From positions 124,001 to 188,000 of the forward strand of contig ONEK01000007.1 in assembly GCA_900316855.1 (NCBI GenBank): DNA of 64,000 bases, in the 5' to 3' direction. Shown here piece by piece: positions 1 through 7,974 of this stretch. The DNA is from an uncultured Lachnospiraceae bacterium. GTDB taxonomy: Bacteria > Bacillota > Clostridia > Lachnospirales > Lachnospiraceae. Positions within the stretch are counted from its first letter, which is position 1. Every line of letters begins with the position of its first letter. The notes beneath the pieces were generated by a model, which searched no databases, was not told the origin of the DNA, and saw only the letters and a program-made list of their open reading frames with translations. A program made the position numbers and the translations under genes.

Positions 1-783
1 GGGGTCGAGGCCGAGGATTCCGGCGAAGCTCTTCACATCGCTGCTGACAGGCAGAGCCTCCTCTTCGAGGGTGATCTGCATCCCCGCGGCTTTCGCGAAT
101 TCATGAAGGACGGTTGCAAGTCCCCCTCTTGTGACGTCCCGCATCTCGTGGACATCCACTTCCGCGGTAAGGCTTCGCACCATATCTGTCAGAGGTGCGT
201 TGTCGCTGAGGATCCGGTTCGTGATATCCATCCGCCGGCCCAGGATCGCGGCATGATGGTCGCCAAGGTTTCCGGAAACCAGTACCGCGTCACCCTCCCT
301 GATTCTGTCCGGAGTGAGCAGCGGTGCGTCATCCTTAAGGAAGCCGACACCCGCTGTGTTGAGCAGGATTCCTCCGTTCTCGCCGGAATGGTTTTCCACA
401 ACCTTGGTATCTCCGGCAACGACCGCAACGCCCGCTTCCGCTGCTGTTTCCGCGATGGAGTGAACGATGGCCTGCAGTGTATCAAGGGGCAGTCCCTCCT
501 CAAGGATCGCGCCGAGCGTCAGGTATTTCGGAACCGCGCCGCTCATGAGCAGGTCGTTGACCGTTCCGCAGACGCAGAGTCTGCCGATATCCCCGCCCGG
601 GTATACCGCGGGGGTGACAACGAACGAATCCGTCGTCACCGCAAGTCTCCCGCTCCCCGGCACTACCGTGGAGTCCTCCATCTGTGCCAGGTAGGGATTG
701 CCCAGTTCCTTCGCAAACAGTTCATCAATAAGGCGCGCGGTGGACTCTCCGCCCGAACCGTGCGCCATCGTGATCTTATCCAT
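1..783 (-). CDS. hypE: HypE, hydrogenase maturation protein (3' end outside window)
   Basis: HypE dehydrates the thiocarboxamide on its own C-terminal cysteine, supplying the cyanide ligands of the [NiFe] hydrogenase iron. Translation from the ATG at 783 begins MDKITMAHGSGGES, the glycine-rich N-terminus typical of HypE. The AIRS/PurM-like ATP-binding core is open for all 261 codons in the window, with GGDIGRLCVCGTVNDLLMSG and VVAGDTKVVE recognisable. The terminal PRICG-type cysteine motif lies beyond base 1, so completeness cannot be judged. An AGGAGA stretch sits just before the start. The gene follows hypD by 29 bases at the end of the ech-hyp operon. Family assignment is firm. Confidence 0.95.
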   Translation of the reverse strand, partial: MDKITMAHGSGGESTARLIDELFAKELGNPYLAQMEDSTVVPGSGRLAVTTDSFVVTPAVYPGGDIGRLCVCGTVNDLLMSGAVPKYLTLGAILEEGLPLDTLQAIVHSIAETAAEAGVAVVAGDTKVVENHSGENGGILLNTAGVGFLKDDAPLLTPDRIREGDAVLVSGNLGDHHAAILGRRMDITNRILSDNAPLTDMVRSLTAEVDVHEMRDVTRGGLATVLHEFAKAAGMQITLEEEALPVSSDVKSFAGILGLDP

Positions 784-812
784 ACTTCTCCTGAAATTTC
801 GGCTGTCCCGCC

Positions 813-1862
813 TCACATTCCCGCCTGATAGCAGTTGAAGCAGCTGCCCTCCTGGGATACCATGCAGGCTCCCATGGGATTCTGCGGCGTGCAGGCAGTG
901 CCGAACATCGGGCACTCCTGCGAGCGGATGCGTCCCATCAGGACGTCGGCGCAGCGGCACCCGTTTCCGGTATGATCCTCCCAAAGCCCCTGTGATCCGG
1001 CGTCAAACCTTGCAAACTCCGGCTTCAGTTCCATCCCGGAGCCCGGGATGACTCCCATGCCGCGCCACGCGGCATCGCAGGGACGGAACATGGACTCCAC
1101 CGCCTTCCGCGCGGCAGGGTTCCCGCTGCTCTTTACCACCTGTGGGTAGAAGTTGCGGACAGTGCCCTTTCCCCGCTCCCGGACGAGCCCGTAAATCGTG
1201 CACAGCAACTGCTCACCGGTAAATCCGGACACAATAAAAGGGATGTGATATTGTTCCGCGATGGGACGGTACAATTCATATCCCGACACCGCACAGACAT
1301 GCCCCGGTGCAATGAAGCCCGTGACGGGGTGCTCCTTCCCCCGGTCGTTCTCACATAGCCAGCGGATCACTTCCGGCATGGTCTTCAGGGATGTCAGCAC
1401 CTGAACATTGGAAAGCCCGCGGCGGGATGCTTCCTCCAGCATCAGCTCATAGGCCGGTGTCGTCGTCTCGAAGCCGACTGCCGCGAAAATATAATTGTGC
1501 TCCGGATCCTGTTCTGCCAGGTCAACCGTCTCCATCGGCGAATAGACCATCCGGACGCCGGCGCCCTCTGCCTTCGCCTCAGAAAGGCTTTTCACCGAGC
1601 CCCGCACCCGCAGGAGATCCCCGAAGGCCAGAATGACATTTCTCCTGTCGTCCGAGAGCTCCACGAGCCGGTCAATGTAACTCGTCACCGTCACACACAC
1701 AGGACACCCGGGTCCGGAAATCAGCGTGATTTTCGGGGAAAGCATGGAAGGAATCCCGTTCCTTACGATCGCCGCCGTATGGGTTCCGCAGACCTCCATG
1801 ATCTTGCATTCCGGGCCGTCATAATTTTTCAGGAAGCTCCTGATCGCGTCAAGCCGTTCCAT
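813..1862 (-). CDS. hypD: HypD, Fe(CN)2CO cofactor assembly protein
   Basis: HypD is the Fe-S scaffold on which, with HypC, the Fe(CN)2CO group of [NiFe] hydrogenases is built. The 349-residue product contains the HypD signatures MEVCGTHTAAI, SGPGCPVCVT and GFETTTPAYE, plus a C-terminal cysteine cluster (CRCADVLMG, CPMFGTACTP, GSCFNCYQ) that ligates the 4Fe-4S cluster. A longer frame upstream to 1958 exists. The start at 1862 is preferred because it gives the normal HypD length and N-terminus (MERLDAIRSF). It overlaps the end of hypC by 14 bases, which suggests translational coupling with its partner protein. Confidence 0.96.
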   Translation of the reverse strand: MERLDAIRSFLKNYDGPECKIMEVCGTHTAAIVRNGIPSMLSPKITLISGPGCPVCVTVTSYIDRLVELSDDRRNVILAFGDLLRVRGSVKSLSEAKAEGAGVRMVYSPMETVDLAEQDPEHNYIFAAVGFETTTPAYELMLEEASRRGLSNVQVLTSLKTMPEVIRWLCENDRGKEHPVTGFIAPGHVCAVSGYELYRPIAEQYHIPFIVSGFTGEQLLCTIYGLVRERGKGTVRNFYPQVVKSSGNPAARKAVESMFRPCDAAWRGMGVIPGSGMELKPEFARFDAGSQGLWEDHTGNGCRCADVLMGRIRSQECPMFGTACTPQNPMGACMVSQEGSCFNCYQAGM

Positions 1863-2130
1863 CTGCTGCCCCGGACACCGCCAGGTCCTCCTGATACAGG
1901 GGATTCTGCCCCTCGATTTCGGCGATATCGCTGAATACCTCCTCCATGGCCCTTGCATCGGATTCCGTCAGCACCTGCAGGACATAGCCCGCGTGAACCA
2001 GCACATGGTCTCCTTCCTTCACGGGCAGGAACCCTGTCCTCGCGTCCACGACGCTGCCGGAAAAATCCACCGTAACGGTTTTCCCCTCATCCTTTGTCGC
2101 AATGACAGTTCCGGGATATGCTACACACAT
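1849..2130 (-). CDS. hypC: HypC, hydrogenase maturation chaperone
   Basis: HypC is a small OB-fold chaperone that carries the iron cofactor with HypD and hands it to the hydrogenase large-subunit precursor. The 93-residue protein starts MCVAYPGTVI; Cys2 after methionine removal is the essential cysteine of the family. GDHVLVHAGYVLQVL is the usual HypC core. The gene begins one base after the echF stop and overlaps hypD, so it is co-transcribed with the hydrogenase it presumably matures. hypA, hypB and hypF are not in the window and may lie to the left of base 1. Confidence 0.95.
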   Translation of the reverse strand: MCVAYPGTVIATKDEGKTVTVDFSGSVVDARTGFLPVKEGDHVLVHAGYVLQVLTESDARAMEEVFSDIAEIEGQNPLYQEDLAVSGAADGTA

Positions 2131-2131
2131 C

Positions 2132-2713
2132 TTATGCCTCTCCCTGCACGGACTGCACCGCGGCAGGCTGTGCCTCAGCCTTCGGTGCAGGTGTTTCCCC
2201 TGTTCCGGCAGGCTCTGCTCCTGCCGCGGGAGCAGGCTGCGCCGCGGCGGTTTCTGTCCCGGCCTTCGGTGCGGGCTGTGCCGCAGCGGCTGCCTTTGCG
2301 GCCGCGGCTGCCTTCGCGGCAGCTACCTTCGCGGCGATTGCCTTTTTCTTCTCCTCTTCCTTCGCGACCTGCTCCTCGGAGTAATGATTCGTGATCTGCG
2401 TCTTCTCCGCGCCTGGCTCCGTGTAGCTGTTTACCATGGAGAGGCAGTGCACCGGGCACACGTCCACGCAGGCCTTGCACTGCACGCAGGAAAACGGCCG
2501 GATGGACCAGCTGTAATCCGGCTTCGAAACCGTGATGGCGTTCGAGGGACACGTGCGCATGCACATGCCGCACAGGATACATTTCGAGATATCGTTCTCA
2601 ATATGTCCGCGGTACCGCTCTGTGAAATTTGCGGGCTCCTTCGGGAATTTTTCCGTGGCAGGAGTGCTGAACAGATTCCTGATTTCATATGCAATATAAT
2701 TGACGAAAGCCAT
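2132..2713 (-). CDS. echF: EchF-like 2x[4Fe-4S] hydrogenase subunit with Ala/Pro-rich tail
   Basis: This is the polyferredoxin subunit of group 4 energy-converting hydrogenase, homologous to NuoI. It relays electrons between soluble ferredoxin and the small subunit. Two cluster motifs are visible: CILCGMCMRTCP (about residues 45-56) and CVQCKACVDVCP (about 76-87). The ferredoxin domain ends near residue 112. A low-complexity tail of roughly 75 residues follows, first acidic/lysine-rich and then almost pure Ala, Pro, Glu and Gln. I do not know such a tail from characterised EchF proteins, which are shorter. The gene follows echE by 69 bases. Function is confident; the role of the tail is unknown. 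Confidence 0.93.
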   Translation of the reverse strand: MAFVNYIAYEIRNLFSTPATEKFPKEPANFTERYRGHIENDISKCILCGMCMRTCPSNAITVSKPDYSWSIRPFSCVQCKACVDVCPVHCLSMVNSYTEPGAEKTQITNHYSEEQVAKEEEKKKAIAAKVAAAKAAAAAKAAAAAQPAPKAGTETAAAQPAPAAGAEPAGTGETPAPKAEAQPAAVQSVQGEA

Positions 2714-2782
2714 ATCGTTGTCCTTTGTAAATCGGAGTTCCCCTCTGCGGGTGTATGTGTCCTGTGAAACCGGCGTACCTTC

Positions 2783-3877
2783 TCAGCGCTCCGTGCAGCT
2801 GATGCAGGGGTCAATCGTCAGGATCATCATTGCCACGTCTGCCAGCTCCGCGCCGCGGATTGTCTCAATGAGTCCGGGAAGATTGCTGAATGTAGGCGTG
2901 CGGTTCCGGTATCTCACCAGGTTCTTCGTTCCGTTTGCCTTGACATAGTACAGTGCCTCCCCGCGCGGCTGTTCGATCCGCGCCATATATTCCCCGTCCG
3001 GATTGCCCTTGACCGGCACCTCGATCGGTCCACCGGGCATTTTGGCAATGACCTGACGGATGAGATCCATGGACTGGTACAGCTCCTCGATCCTGACCTT
3101 GCACCGTGCGTAGCAGTCTCCCTCGAGGGATGTCACCGGTTCCATGTCCAGGTCGCCGTAGGCTTCATATCCCAGCATGCGGACGTCCCGGCGGACGCCG
3201 CTCGCGCGAAGGAACGGTCCGCAGCAGCCAAGCTCCTCGGCGCGCTCGGGTGAGAGCTTGCCGACGCCCACCATACGGGACAACACGTCCTTATCGCCCA
3301 GGAACGTATCCGTCGCCACACGGCACTCCTTCTCCAGGTCATCAAGTGTCTGCAGAATGGTCTGCAGCATCTCATGCGTTACATCCCGACGCAGACCGCC
3401 GACCTTGTTGACGGAAAATATCACTCTTCCGCCGGTTGTCAGCTCCAGAAGGTCCAGGACCTTCTCGCGCAGTCTCCACGATTCCATGAACAGGGATTCG
3501 AAGCCGAACGCGTCCGCCAGAAGTCCCAGCCACATCAGATGGTTGTGCATCCTCGCAAGCTCAGCCCACATGGTCCTTAAGTATTTCGTGCGGGGCGTCG
3601 TCTCGATGTCCATGATCTTCTCGATCGCTTCCACATAGCCGAGACTGTGGCCGAACGAACAGATGCCGCATGTCCTCTCCGCAACGAGGACGAATTCCTT
3701 GAAGTCCCTCTTCTCGACCAGCTTCTCCAGGCCGCGGTGCACGAAGCCGATGGACGGCAAAGCATCCACAACCTTCTCATCCTGCAGTACCAGGTCCAGA
3801 TGGATCGGCTCCGGCAGCACCGGGTGCTGCGGTCCGAAGGGGACGATACTGATTTTCTTAAGTGAATTATCTGCCAT
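2783..3877 (-). CDS. echE: EchE, [NiFe] hydrogenase large (catalytic) subunit
   Basis: This is the catalytic subunit of Ech hydrogenase, homologous to NuoD, and carries the Ni-Fe site for proton reduction and H2 oxidation. Both nickel-binding motifs are intact: RTCGICSFGHS near residue 70 and DPCISCTER at the very C-terminus. This marks a real hydrogenase rather than a complex I subunit. At 364 residues it is normal for EchE. The chain stops directly at CTER, so there is no C-terminal extension for a maturation endopeptidase to remove. That state is known for some EchE and CooH proteins. The gene lies between echD (21-base gap) and echF. Confidence 0.97.
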   Translation of the reverse strand: MADNSLKKISIVPFGPQHPVLPEPIHLDLVLQDEKVVDALPSIGFVHRGLEKLVEKRDFKEFVLVAERTCGICSFGHSLGYVEAIEKIMDIETTPRTKYLRTMWAELARMHNHLMWLGLLADAFGFESLFMESWRLREKVLDLLELTTGGRVIFSVNKVGGLRRDVTHEMLQTILQTLDDLEKECRVATDTFLGDKDVLSRMVGVGKLSPERAEELGCCGPFLRASGVRRDVRMLGYEAYGDLDMEPVTSLEGDCYARCKVRIEELYQSMDLIRQVIAKMPGGPIEVPVKGNPDGEYMARIEQPRGEALYYVKANGTKNLVRYRNRTPTFSNLPGLIETIRGAELADVAMMILTIDPCISCTER

Positions 3878-3898
3878 AATAAACCTCGAACTGTGTTT

Positions 3899-4249
3899 TC
3901 AGCGGAACGGATACTGGACGCCGGTACGGAACAGTCTGCCCTGGAAGTCGTAATTCATCAGGTCAATTTCGATGCCGTACAAGTCGTGGATCTCATTTTC
4001 ATACAGATAGGCAATCTCGTAGATCTTGGTGATGGAAGGAATTTTGTCATCCCCGTGCACCGTGATCCTCAGGTTTTTCCACTCATAGCCGCGCCCGAAG
4101 GTGTACAGAATCTCATAGAGGTCATCCGCGGTCTTCGTGGCACAGATCTGGATCAGCCTCCAGTTGTCATGCCTGATCAGGGCGGCTTCGGAAAACAGGT
4201 CCCTTACCTCAACCTCCCGGATATCCATCTTGGCTGTTTGTTCACTCAT
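3899..4249 (-). CDS. echD: EchD, NuoC-like (30 kDa) hydrogenase subunit
   Basis: This is a peripheral Ech subunit homologous to NuoC and the N-terminal part of HycE, which helps dock the large subunit. Recognisable segments include LYEILYTFGRGYEWKNLRI and YENEIHDLYGIEIDLMN, the conserved EhDlfGi signature. The frame is open from an ATG at 4285. However, the ATG at 4249 (MSEQTAKMD) has a GGAGGAAG ribosome site at ideal spacing, while 4285 lies at the edge of an intercistronic palindrome (4263-4281). I therefore choose 4249, giving 116 residues. The product is small but normal for EchD. Position in the ech operon makes the assignment secure. Confidence 0.93.
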   Translation of the reverse strand: MSEQTAKMDIREVEVRDLFSEAALIRHDNWRLIQICATKTADDLYEILYTFGRGYEWKNLRITVHGDDKIPSITKIYEIAYLYENEIHDLYGIEIDLMNYDFQGRLFRTGVQYPFR

Positions 4250-4262
4250 CTCTTCCTCCAAA

Positions 4263-4281
4263 ATGCCTGCGAAGCAGACAT
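4263..4281 (-). repeat. Palindromic RBS-proximal hairpin, echD copy
   Basis: Read on the minus strand, ATGTCTGC-TTC-GCAGGCAT forms an 8-bp stem with one G-U pair. It lies in the 36-base gap between echC and echD, and its end is about 4 bases from the echD GGAGGAAG. The same palindrome occurs before several other genes in the window. Confidence 0.75.
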
Positions 4282-4285
4282 TCAT

Positions 4286-4864
4286 TTATTCCTTATGTGC
4301 CTCCTCATGGGCACGGTACCTTGCTTCCCGCGCCTCGTCCTCCATTTTCAGCTGCGCGTTGATCCGGGCCTCCTGTGCTGCCAGGGCCTTGCCGTCCCTG
4401 ATGTTGGCAATCGCCCAGCCCTTCTCCTCCGGAGGCAGACCCTGTTTCATGCGGTCGCGCTTCTTCTTGAGAATGTCCAGGGCCTTCACGACGCCCTCAA
4501 TGATGGACTCCGGTCTCGCGGCACAGCCCGGTACATAAATGTCCACCGGAATTACCTTATCCACACCGCCCAGAATGTTGTAGCAGTCCTTGAAGACGCC
4601 TCCGTCGCAGGCGCAGATGCCGACGGCAACCACCACCTTCGGATCCGGCATCTGCGAATAAAGCTGCTGAACCACCATCCGGTTCTGGAAGTTGATGCCG
4701 CCCGTAATCAGGAATACATCCGCGTGCTTCGGATCGCCGGTATTGATAATACCGAAGCGCTCCAGGTCATAACGGGGTGTTGTCGATGCCAGCACCTCGA
4801 TATCGCATCCGTTGCAGCTGGATCCGTCGTAATGCAGGACCCAGGGAGATTTTGTCATTTTCAT
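4286..4864 (-). CDS. echC: EchC, [NiFe] hydrogenase small subunit (NuoB-like)
   Basis: This subunit carries the 4Fe-4S cluster closest to the Ni-Fe site and passes electrons from EchF to EchE. Cluster ligands are visible as SSCNGCDIE (about residues 16-24), VGICACDGG and VPGCAARPE, the complete NuoB-type set. A helical charged tail of about 60 residues follows the Fe-S domain. The ATG at 4864 overlaps, as ATGA, the stop of a 60-codon open frame that spans the unusual 205-base gap after echB. This is the canonical EchC position in the operon. Confidence 0.95.
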   Translation of the reverse strand: MKMTKSPWVLHYDGSSCNGCDIEVLASTTPRYDLERFGIINTGDPKHADVFLITGGINFQNRMVVQQLYSQMPDPKVVVAVGICACDGGVFKDCYNILGGVDKVIPVDIYVPGCAARPESIIEGVVKALDILKKKRDRMKQGLPPEEKGWAIANIRDGKALAAQEARINAQLKMEDEAREARYRAHEEAHKE

Positions 4865-5043
4865 TGTTTTCCTTTACCTCTGATCCGTATCTGCGGATCA
4901 TTCAAACTTTCCCCATTATGCCTGCGCCAGCAGGCATCCATCACGGGAAATCCGCGAAGGCGGTTTTCCGTGTATGATCCCGAACCGTGTGCCGCAGGCA
5001 CCGGTTCGGGTTTGAAAGAAGTCGCATCGGCGGCGTCTTTCAA
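4861..5043 (-). other. Repeat-derived 60-codon open frame bridging echB and echC
   Basis: The frame starts at a TTG (5043) preceded by AGAGGAAAG and ends in a TGA overlapping the echC ATG (ATGA). Nearly the whole stretch is made of hairpins: CCGAACCG/CGGTTCGG, a GGAAAACCGC/GCGGATTTCC stem, the ATGCCTGC palindrome and GATCCG/CGGATC. The predicted peptide is therefore translated repeat with no recognisable domain. It may be a coincidence, or it may keep echC translationally coupled to echB despite the insertion. I do not claim that it makes a functional protein. Confidence 0.35.
4918..4977 (-). repeat. Composite two-hairpin repeat in the echB-echC gap
   Basis: On the minus strand this reads CATACACGGAAAACCGC-CTTC-GCGGATTTCCCGTGATGG and then ATGCCTGC-TGGC-GCAGGCAT. 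The same arrangement recurs on the plus strand at 47268-47332 and, degenerated, at 48931-48986. It is followed by GGGGAAAGTTTGA and an ATG, the same trailer as in the copy before pncC. Confidence 0.8.
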
Positions 5044-5054
5044 ACTTTCCTCTC

Positions 5055-5068
5055 ATGCCTGCGCCAGC
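5055..5068 (-). repeat. Truncated second copy of the ATGCCTGC palindrome
   Basis: ATGCCTGCGCCAGC lies beside TTCAAACTTTCC (5039-5050), duplicating the layout at 4901-4937. The two form a direct repeat on both sides of the echB-echC gap. The second palindrome arm is missing, and the copy abuts the echB stop codon. Confidence 0.6.
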
Positions 5069-5069
5069 C

Positions 5070-5936
5070 TCACGCCTGCAGCAGCGTCAGCACCAGGAGG
5101 TTTCCGCCCGCCGCGATAAACGTGGTGCTCCAGGTGATGGCAAGCATCCTCTCCCACTTTACACGAGGGAATACGTTGTCCGTCAGCGTCATCACCAGCA
5201 TGACCGCCAGGGCCACGGCAATGCCGATCAGGTACCCGGTCAGGGAGTTGTCATAGGCGAAGAACAGTCCTACGAACGTGCACATGAGGAAAATCTCGAA
5301 CCACTCCGTCAGCTCGACAAGTGCCATGGTGCGGCCGGAAATATCCGTCGTGACGCCCTTGACCATCTCCTGATGGGCGTGGTGGGATGAGCTGACATCA
5401 AACGGTGACTTGCGCAGCTCGATCGGCAGGATGACGAGCAGTCCGGCAAACATGCCGGGTGCCCTCAGAATCGCCGGGGTGCTGCACGATACAATATCCG
5501 AAACCATGAACGAATGTGAGTTCAGGTAAAACCCGATCGCCGTAAGCAGCAGCATCGGCTCCGTGCAGGCCATCTGCAGGAGCTCCCTCTGCGCGCTCAT
5601 GTTGGAGTAGGGAGCGCTTGCGGAATACGCCGCGAGGCACAGCATCATCTCCGAGAGCGTCAGGGAAAAGATCGCCAGCAGGAAATCCTCTCCCGAGTAA
5701 ATAATCCAGATCGACAGAACGACGAACAGGAAGTGCCCCCATACCAGGAGCCACTGCAGGCCGTTGACGATATAGGCCTTCTTCTGCGTGAATTTGTAGA
5801 AATCATAAAATGGCTGCAGGATCGGCGGCCCGACGCGCCTCTGCATTCTGGCGCTGCAGAACCGGTCGATGCCGGACAGGATCGCACCGGCAAACGGTGC
5901 GACAAGAATCATCAGGAATCCCAGTAGTATTCTCAT
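5070..5936 (-). CDS. echB: EchB, NuoH-like membrane subunit
   Basis: This membrane subunit is homologous to NuoH/HycD. It anchors the soluble hydrogenase arm to the membrane and is part of the ion-translocation path. The 288-residue product is strongly hydrophobic with about eight transmembrane segments. It carries the family segments RRVGPPILQPFYDFYKF near residue 35 and ELRKSPFDVSSSHHAHQE in the middle, including the acidic and basic loop residues typical of NuoH-like subunits. Its ATG overlaps the echA stop (ATGA at 5934-5938). After it comes a 205-base gap filled with repeats, the only large gap in the ech genes. Confidence 0.95.
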   Translation of the reverse strand: MRILLGFLMILVAPFAGAILSGIDRFCSARMQRRVGPPILQPFYDFYKFTQKKAYIVNGLQWLLVWGHFLFVVLSIWIIYSGEDFLLAIFSLTLSEMMLCLAAYSASAPYSNMSAQRELLQMACTEPMLLLTAIGFYLNSHSFMVSDIVSCSTPAILRAPGMFAGLLVILPIELRKSPFDVSSSHHAHQEMVKGVTTDISGRTMALVELTEWFEIFLMCTFVGLFFAYDNSLTGYLIGIAVALAVMLVMTLTDNVFPRVKWERMLAITWSTTFIAAGGNLLVLTLLQA

Positions 5937-7870
5937 CAGATGGCACCTCCGATAATAATGATCATGAAAATCACAAGAATCGAAGCCGCGATCATCTGAC
6001 AGGGCTTCAGGATCCTGAGCTCGCCGATCAGGTCGATCATGTACCAGTTCGACATATACAGCGGCTGCACGTCGCCGTAGGAATTCAGGAAATGACGGTC
6101 ATCTCCCGCGTTGATGCCGGACATGTATGAACGTGTGTTCTGATCCGTGATGCCGCTCCTGTGCCGGGAAACCACAACTCCCGCGATGGGGATCGATATG
6201 ACGAGCGACAGCATCAGCAGCATGACGCCGATATCCGACCCGCCGATGACAGGCGGCACAATCGTGTCAAACATCTGATTCAGCACCGGCTGGATCAGGT
6301 AGCTGGAAATGAACGGGAACAGCATGCACATCATGACCACCAGGACCGCCAGCGGATAGATAGCCTCCCACTCGCCGATGTGAGTCGTGTCCCTGAGGGC
6401 CTGGGATTTATGGATGACGGCCATGATCTTGCCGAGCCACTTGCCCCAGTAGAAGCTCGTGGAAGCGGTGCCGAATACCAGGAACAGCACCAGCCATACA
6501 CTGCCGGAATCGATATAGCTCTTCAATGCAGCCCATTTCGCGACCAGCATGCCGAACGGAGCCAGGTACATGCCGCAGATACCGATAATCATGACGAAGG
6601 CCATCCTCGGCATCTTTACGATCAGTCCGTGCATATCCTCGATGTTGCGGGAGCCGGTCTCGTTCTCGACCGCGCCGACGCACAGGAACATGAGTGATTT
6701 CGAAACCGCGTGGAAAATGATCAGCATGGTCGCCGCCCAGACGGATTCGGGGTGGCCGACACCCGCGCAGGCGACGATGAGACCCAGGTTCGAAACCGTG
6801 GAATGGGCCAGCAAGCGCTTGCCGTCCGATGTCGCGATCGCCATGAGCGACGCCGCGAAGAAGGTGAAGCCGCCGATGAGGGTCACCATGACGCCGGTCA
6901 TCGTTCCCGCCATGAGAGGCGCGATCCGGATGAGCAGGTAGACGCCTGCCTTGACCATCGTCGCGGAGTGCAGCAGCGCGGACGTCGGGGTCGGCGCTAC
7001 CATGGCGCCCAGAAGCCAGCCGTTAAACGGAATCTGCGCACTCTTCGTGAGCGCGGCAAACGCAAGAAGCGTCACAACGATCATGAGTCCCGGCGAAGAC
7101 TGGGACCCCATCAGATGCAGCTGGGACAGGTTGCAGGCCCCCAGCCTGATATTGGCATAGAGGATCGCTGCCATGAAGCCGCAGCCGCCCAGGAGGTTCA
7201 TCCACAATGCCTTGAAGGAATTGTTAATGGACTCCGGGAGCTTGTTGTAGCCGATGAGCAGGAACGAGCATACGGAAGTGATTTCCCAGAAGAAATACAT
7301 CCAGCCGAGATTGTCGGAAAACAGCAGGCCGAACATCGCTCCCAGGAAGACGAACAGCATCGCCAGGAACCAGTTGGAGCGCTCCGGGAAATTCCGGTGG
7401 TGGTGATGATAGTCCTTGATGTAGCCGACTGCGTAGATACAGATGAAGCCGCCCACAATCCCGACGACGAGGCACATGATCACCGTCAGGTTATCCACGC
7501 GGAAATGCGGCAGGCCCTCGACGGCATAGCCGGAAATGTCCAGCCACAGGACGGGAATCGTACCGATCCAGGACAGAACCGCTGCGTAAGCCTTATGGTA
7601 ATGAAAACCATAATAGGTTACCAGCACCATGAGGAGGAGTTCCCCTCCCATCACGAAATAATTCGGGATGTTCGCTTCCGTCAGAAAACTGCCGCTTTCA
7701 TTGCCTGCAAGAACGCGCACCGCAAGATAGATGACGGAGGCCATGATCACGAGGCTGCTCCCCTTGACGATCACCTTCCGCGCCTTGTAGATTTTTTCGC
7801 CGTTTCCCAGAAGGTACAGCAGCGCAGCAGCAACAAACGGGAAGAAAATCAGAAACTCAATAATTCCCAC
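5936..7870 (-). CDS. echA: EchA, NuoL-like ion-translocating membrane subunit
   Basis: This is the large antiporter-like subunit of Ech hydrogenase (Proton_antipo_M family, related to NuoL/NuoM and HyfB), expected to move protons or Na+ coupled to ferredoxin-dependent H2 formation. The 644-residue protein has many hydrophobic helices. It contains the characteristic segments SDNLGWMYFFWEITSVCSFLLIG, with the conserved glutamate in TM5, and NGWLLGAMVAPTPTSALLHSATMVKAGVYL, with the lysine helix. A histidine run (HHHH, about residue 155) sits in a loop. It is the first gene of the operon, 59 bases downstream of a good promoter, and is coupled to echB by ATGA. Confidence 0.95.
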   Translation of the reverse strand: MGIIEFLIFFPFVAAALLYLLGNGEKIYKARKVIVKGSSLVIMASVIYLAVRVLAGNESGSFLTEANIPNYFVMGGELLLMVLVTYYGFHYHKAYAAVLSWIGTIPVLWLDISGYAVEGLPHFRVDNLTVIMCLVVGIVGGFICIYAVGYIKDYHHHHRNFPERSNWFLAMLFVFLGAMFGLLFSDNLGWMYFFWEITSVCSFLLIGYNKLPESINNSFKALWMNLLGGCGFMAAILYANIRLGACNLSQLHLMGSQSSPGLMIVVTLLAFAALTKSAQIPFNGWLLGAMVAPTPTSALLHSATMVKAGVYLLIRIAPLMAGTMTGVMVTLIGGFTFFAASLMAIATSDGKRLLAHSTVSNLGLIVACAGVGHPESVWAATMLIIFHAVSKSLMFLCVGAVENETGSRNIEDMHGLIVKMPRMAFVMIIGICGMYLAPFGMLVAKWAALKSYIDSGSVWLVLFLVFGTASTSFYWGKWLGKIMAVIHKSQALRDTTHIGEWEAIYPLAVLVVMMCMLFPFISSYLIQPVLNQMFDTIVPPVIGGSDIGVMLLMLSLVISIPIAGVVVSRHRSGITDQNTRSYMSGINAGDDRHFLNSYGDVQPLYMSNWYMIDLIGELRILKPCQMIAASILVIFMIIIIGGAI

Positions 7871-7929
7871 AACGTTGCCCTCCAGTCAGAGATGAATTTA
7901 TTCTGTTTTAAAGCAATACAGACCTAATT

Positions 7930-7957
7930 ATTGTATCGCGATTGTTTTTTTTCTCAA
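7930..7957 (-). promoter_or_regulatory. Promoter of the ech-hyp operon
   Basis: On the minus strand, TTGAGA (7952-7957), a 16-base A-rich spacer and TACAAT (7930-7935) fit a sigma-A promoter about 60 bases before echA. This is the only good match in the gap to dprA. Expression itself cannot be judged from sequence. Confidence 0.7.
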
Positions 7958-7974
7958 GTCTGACTTTTCCACTT

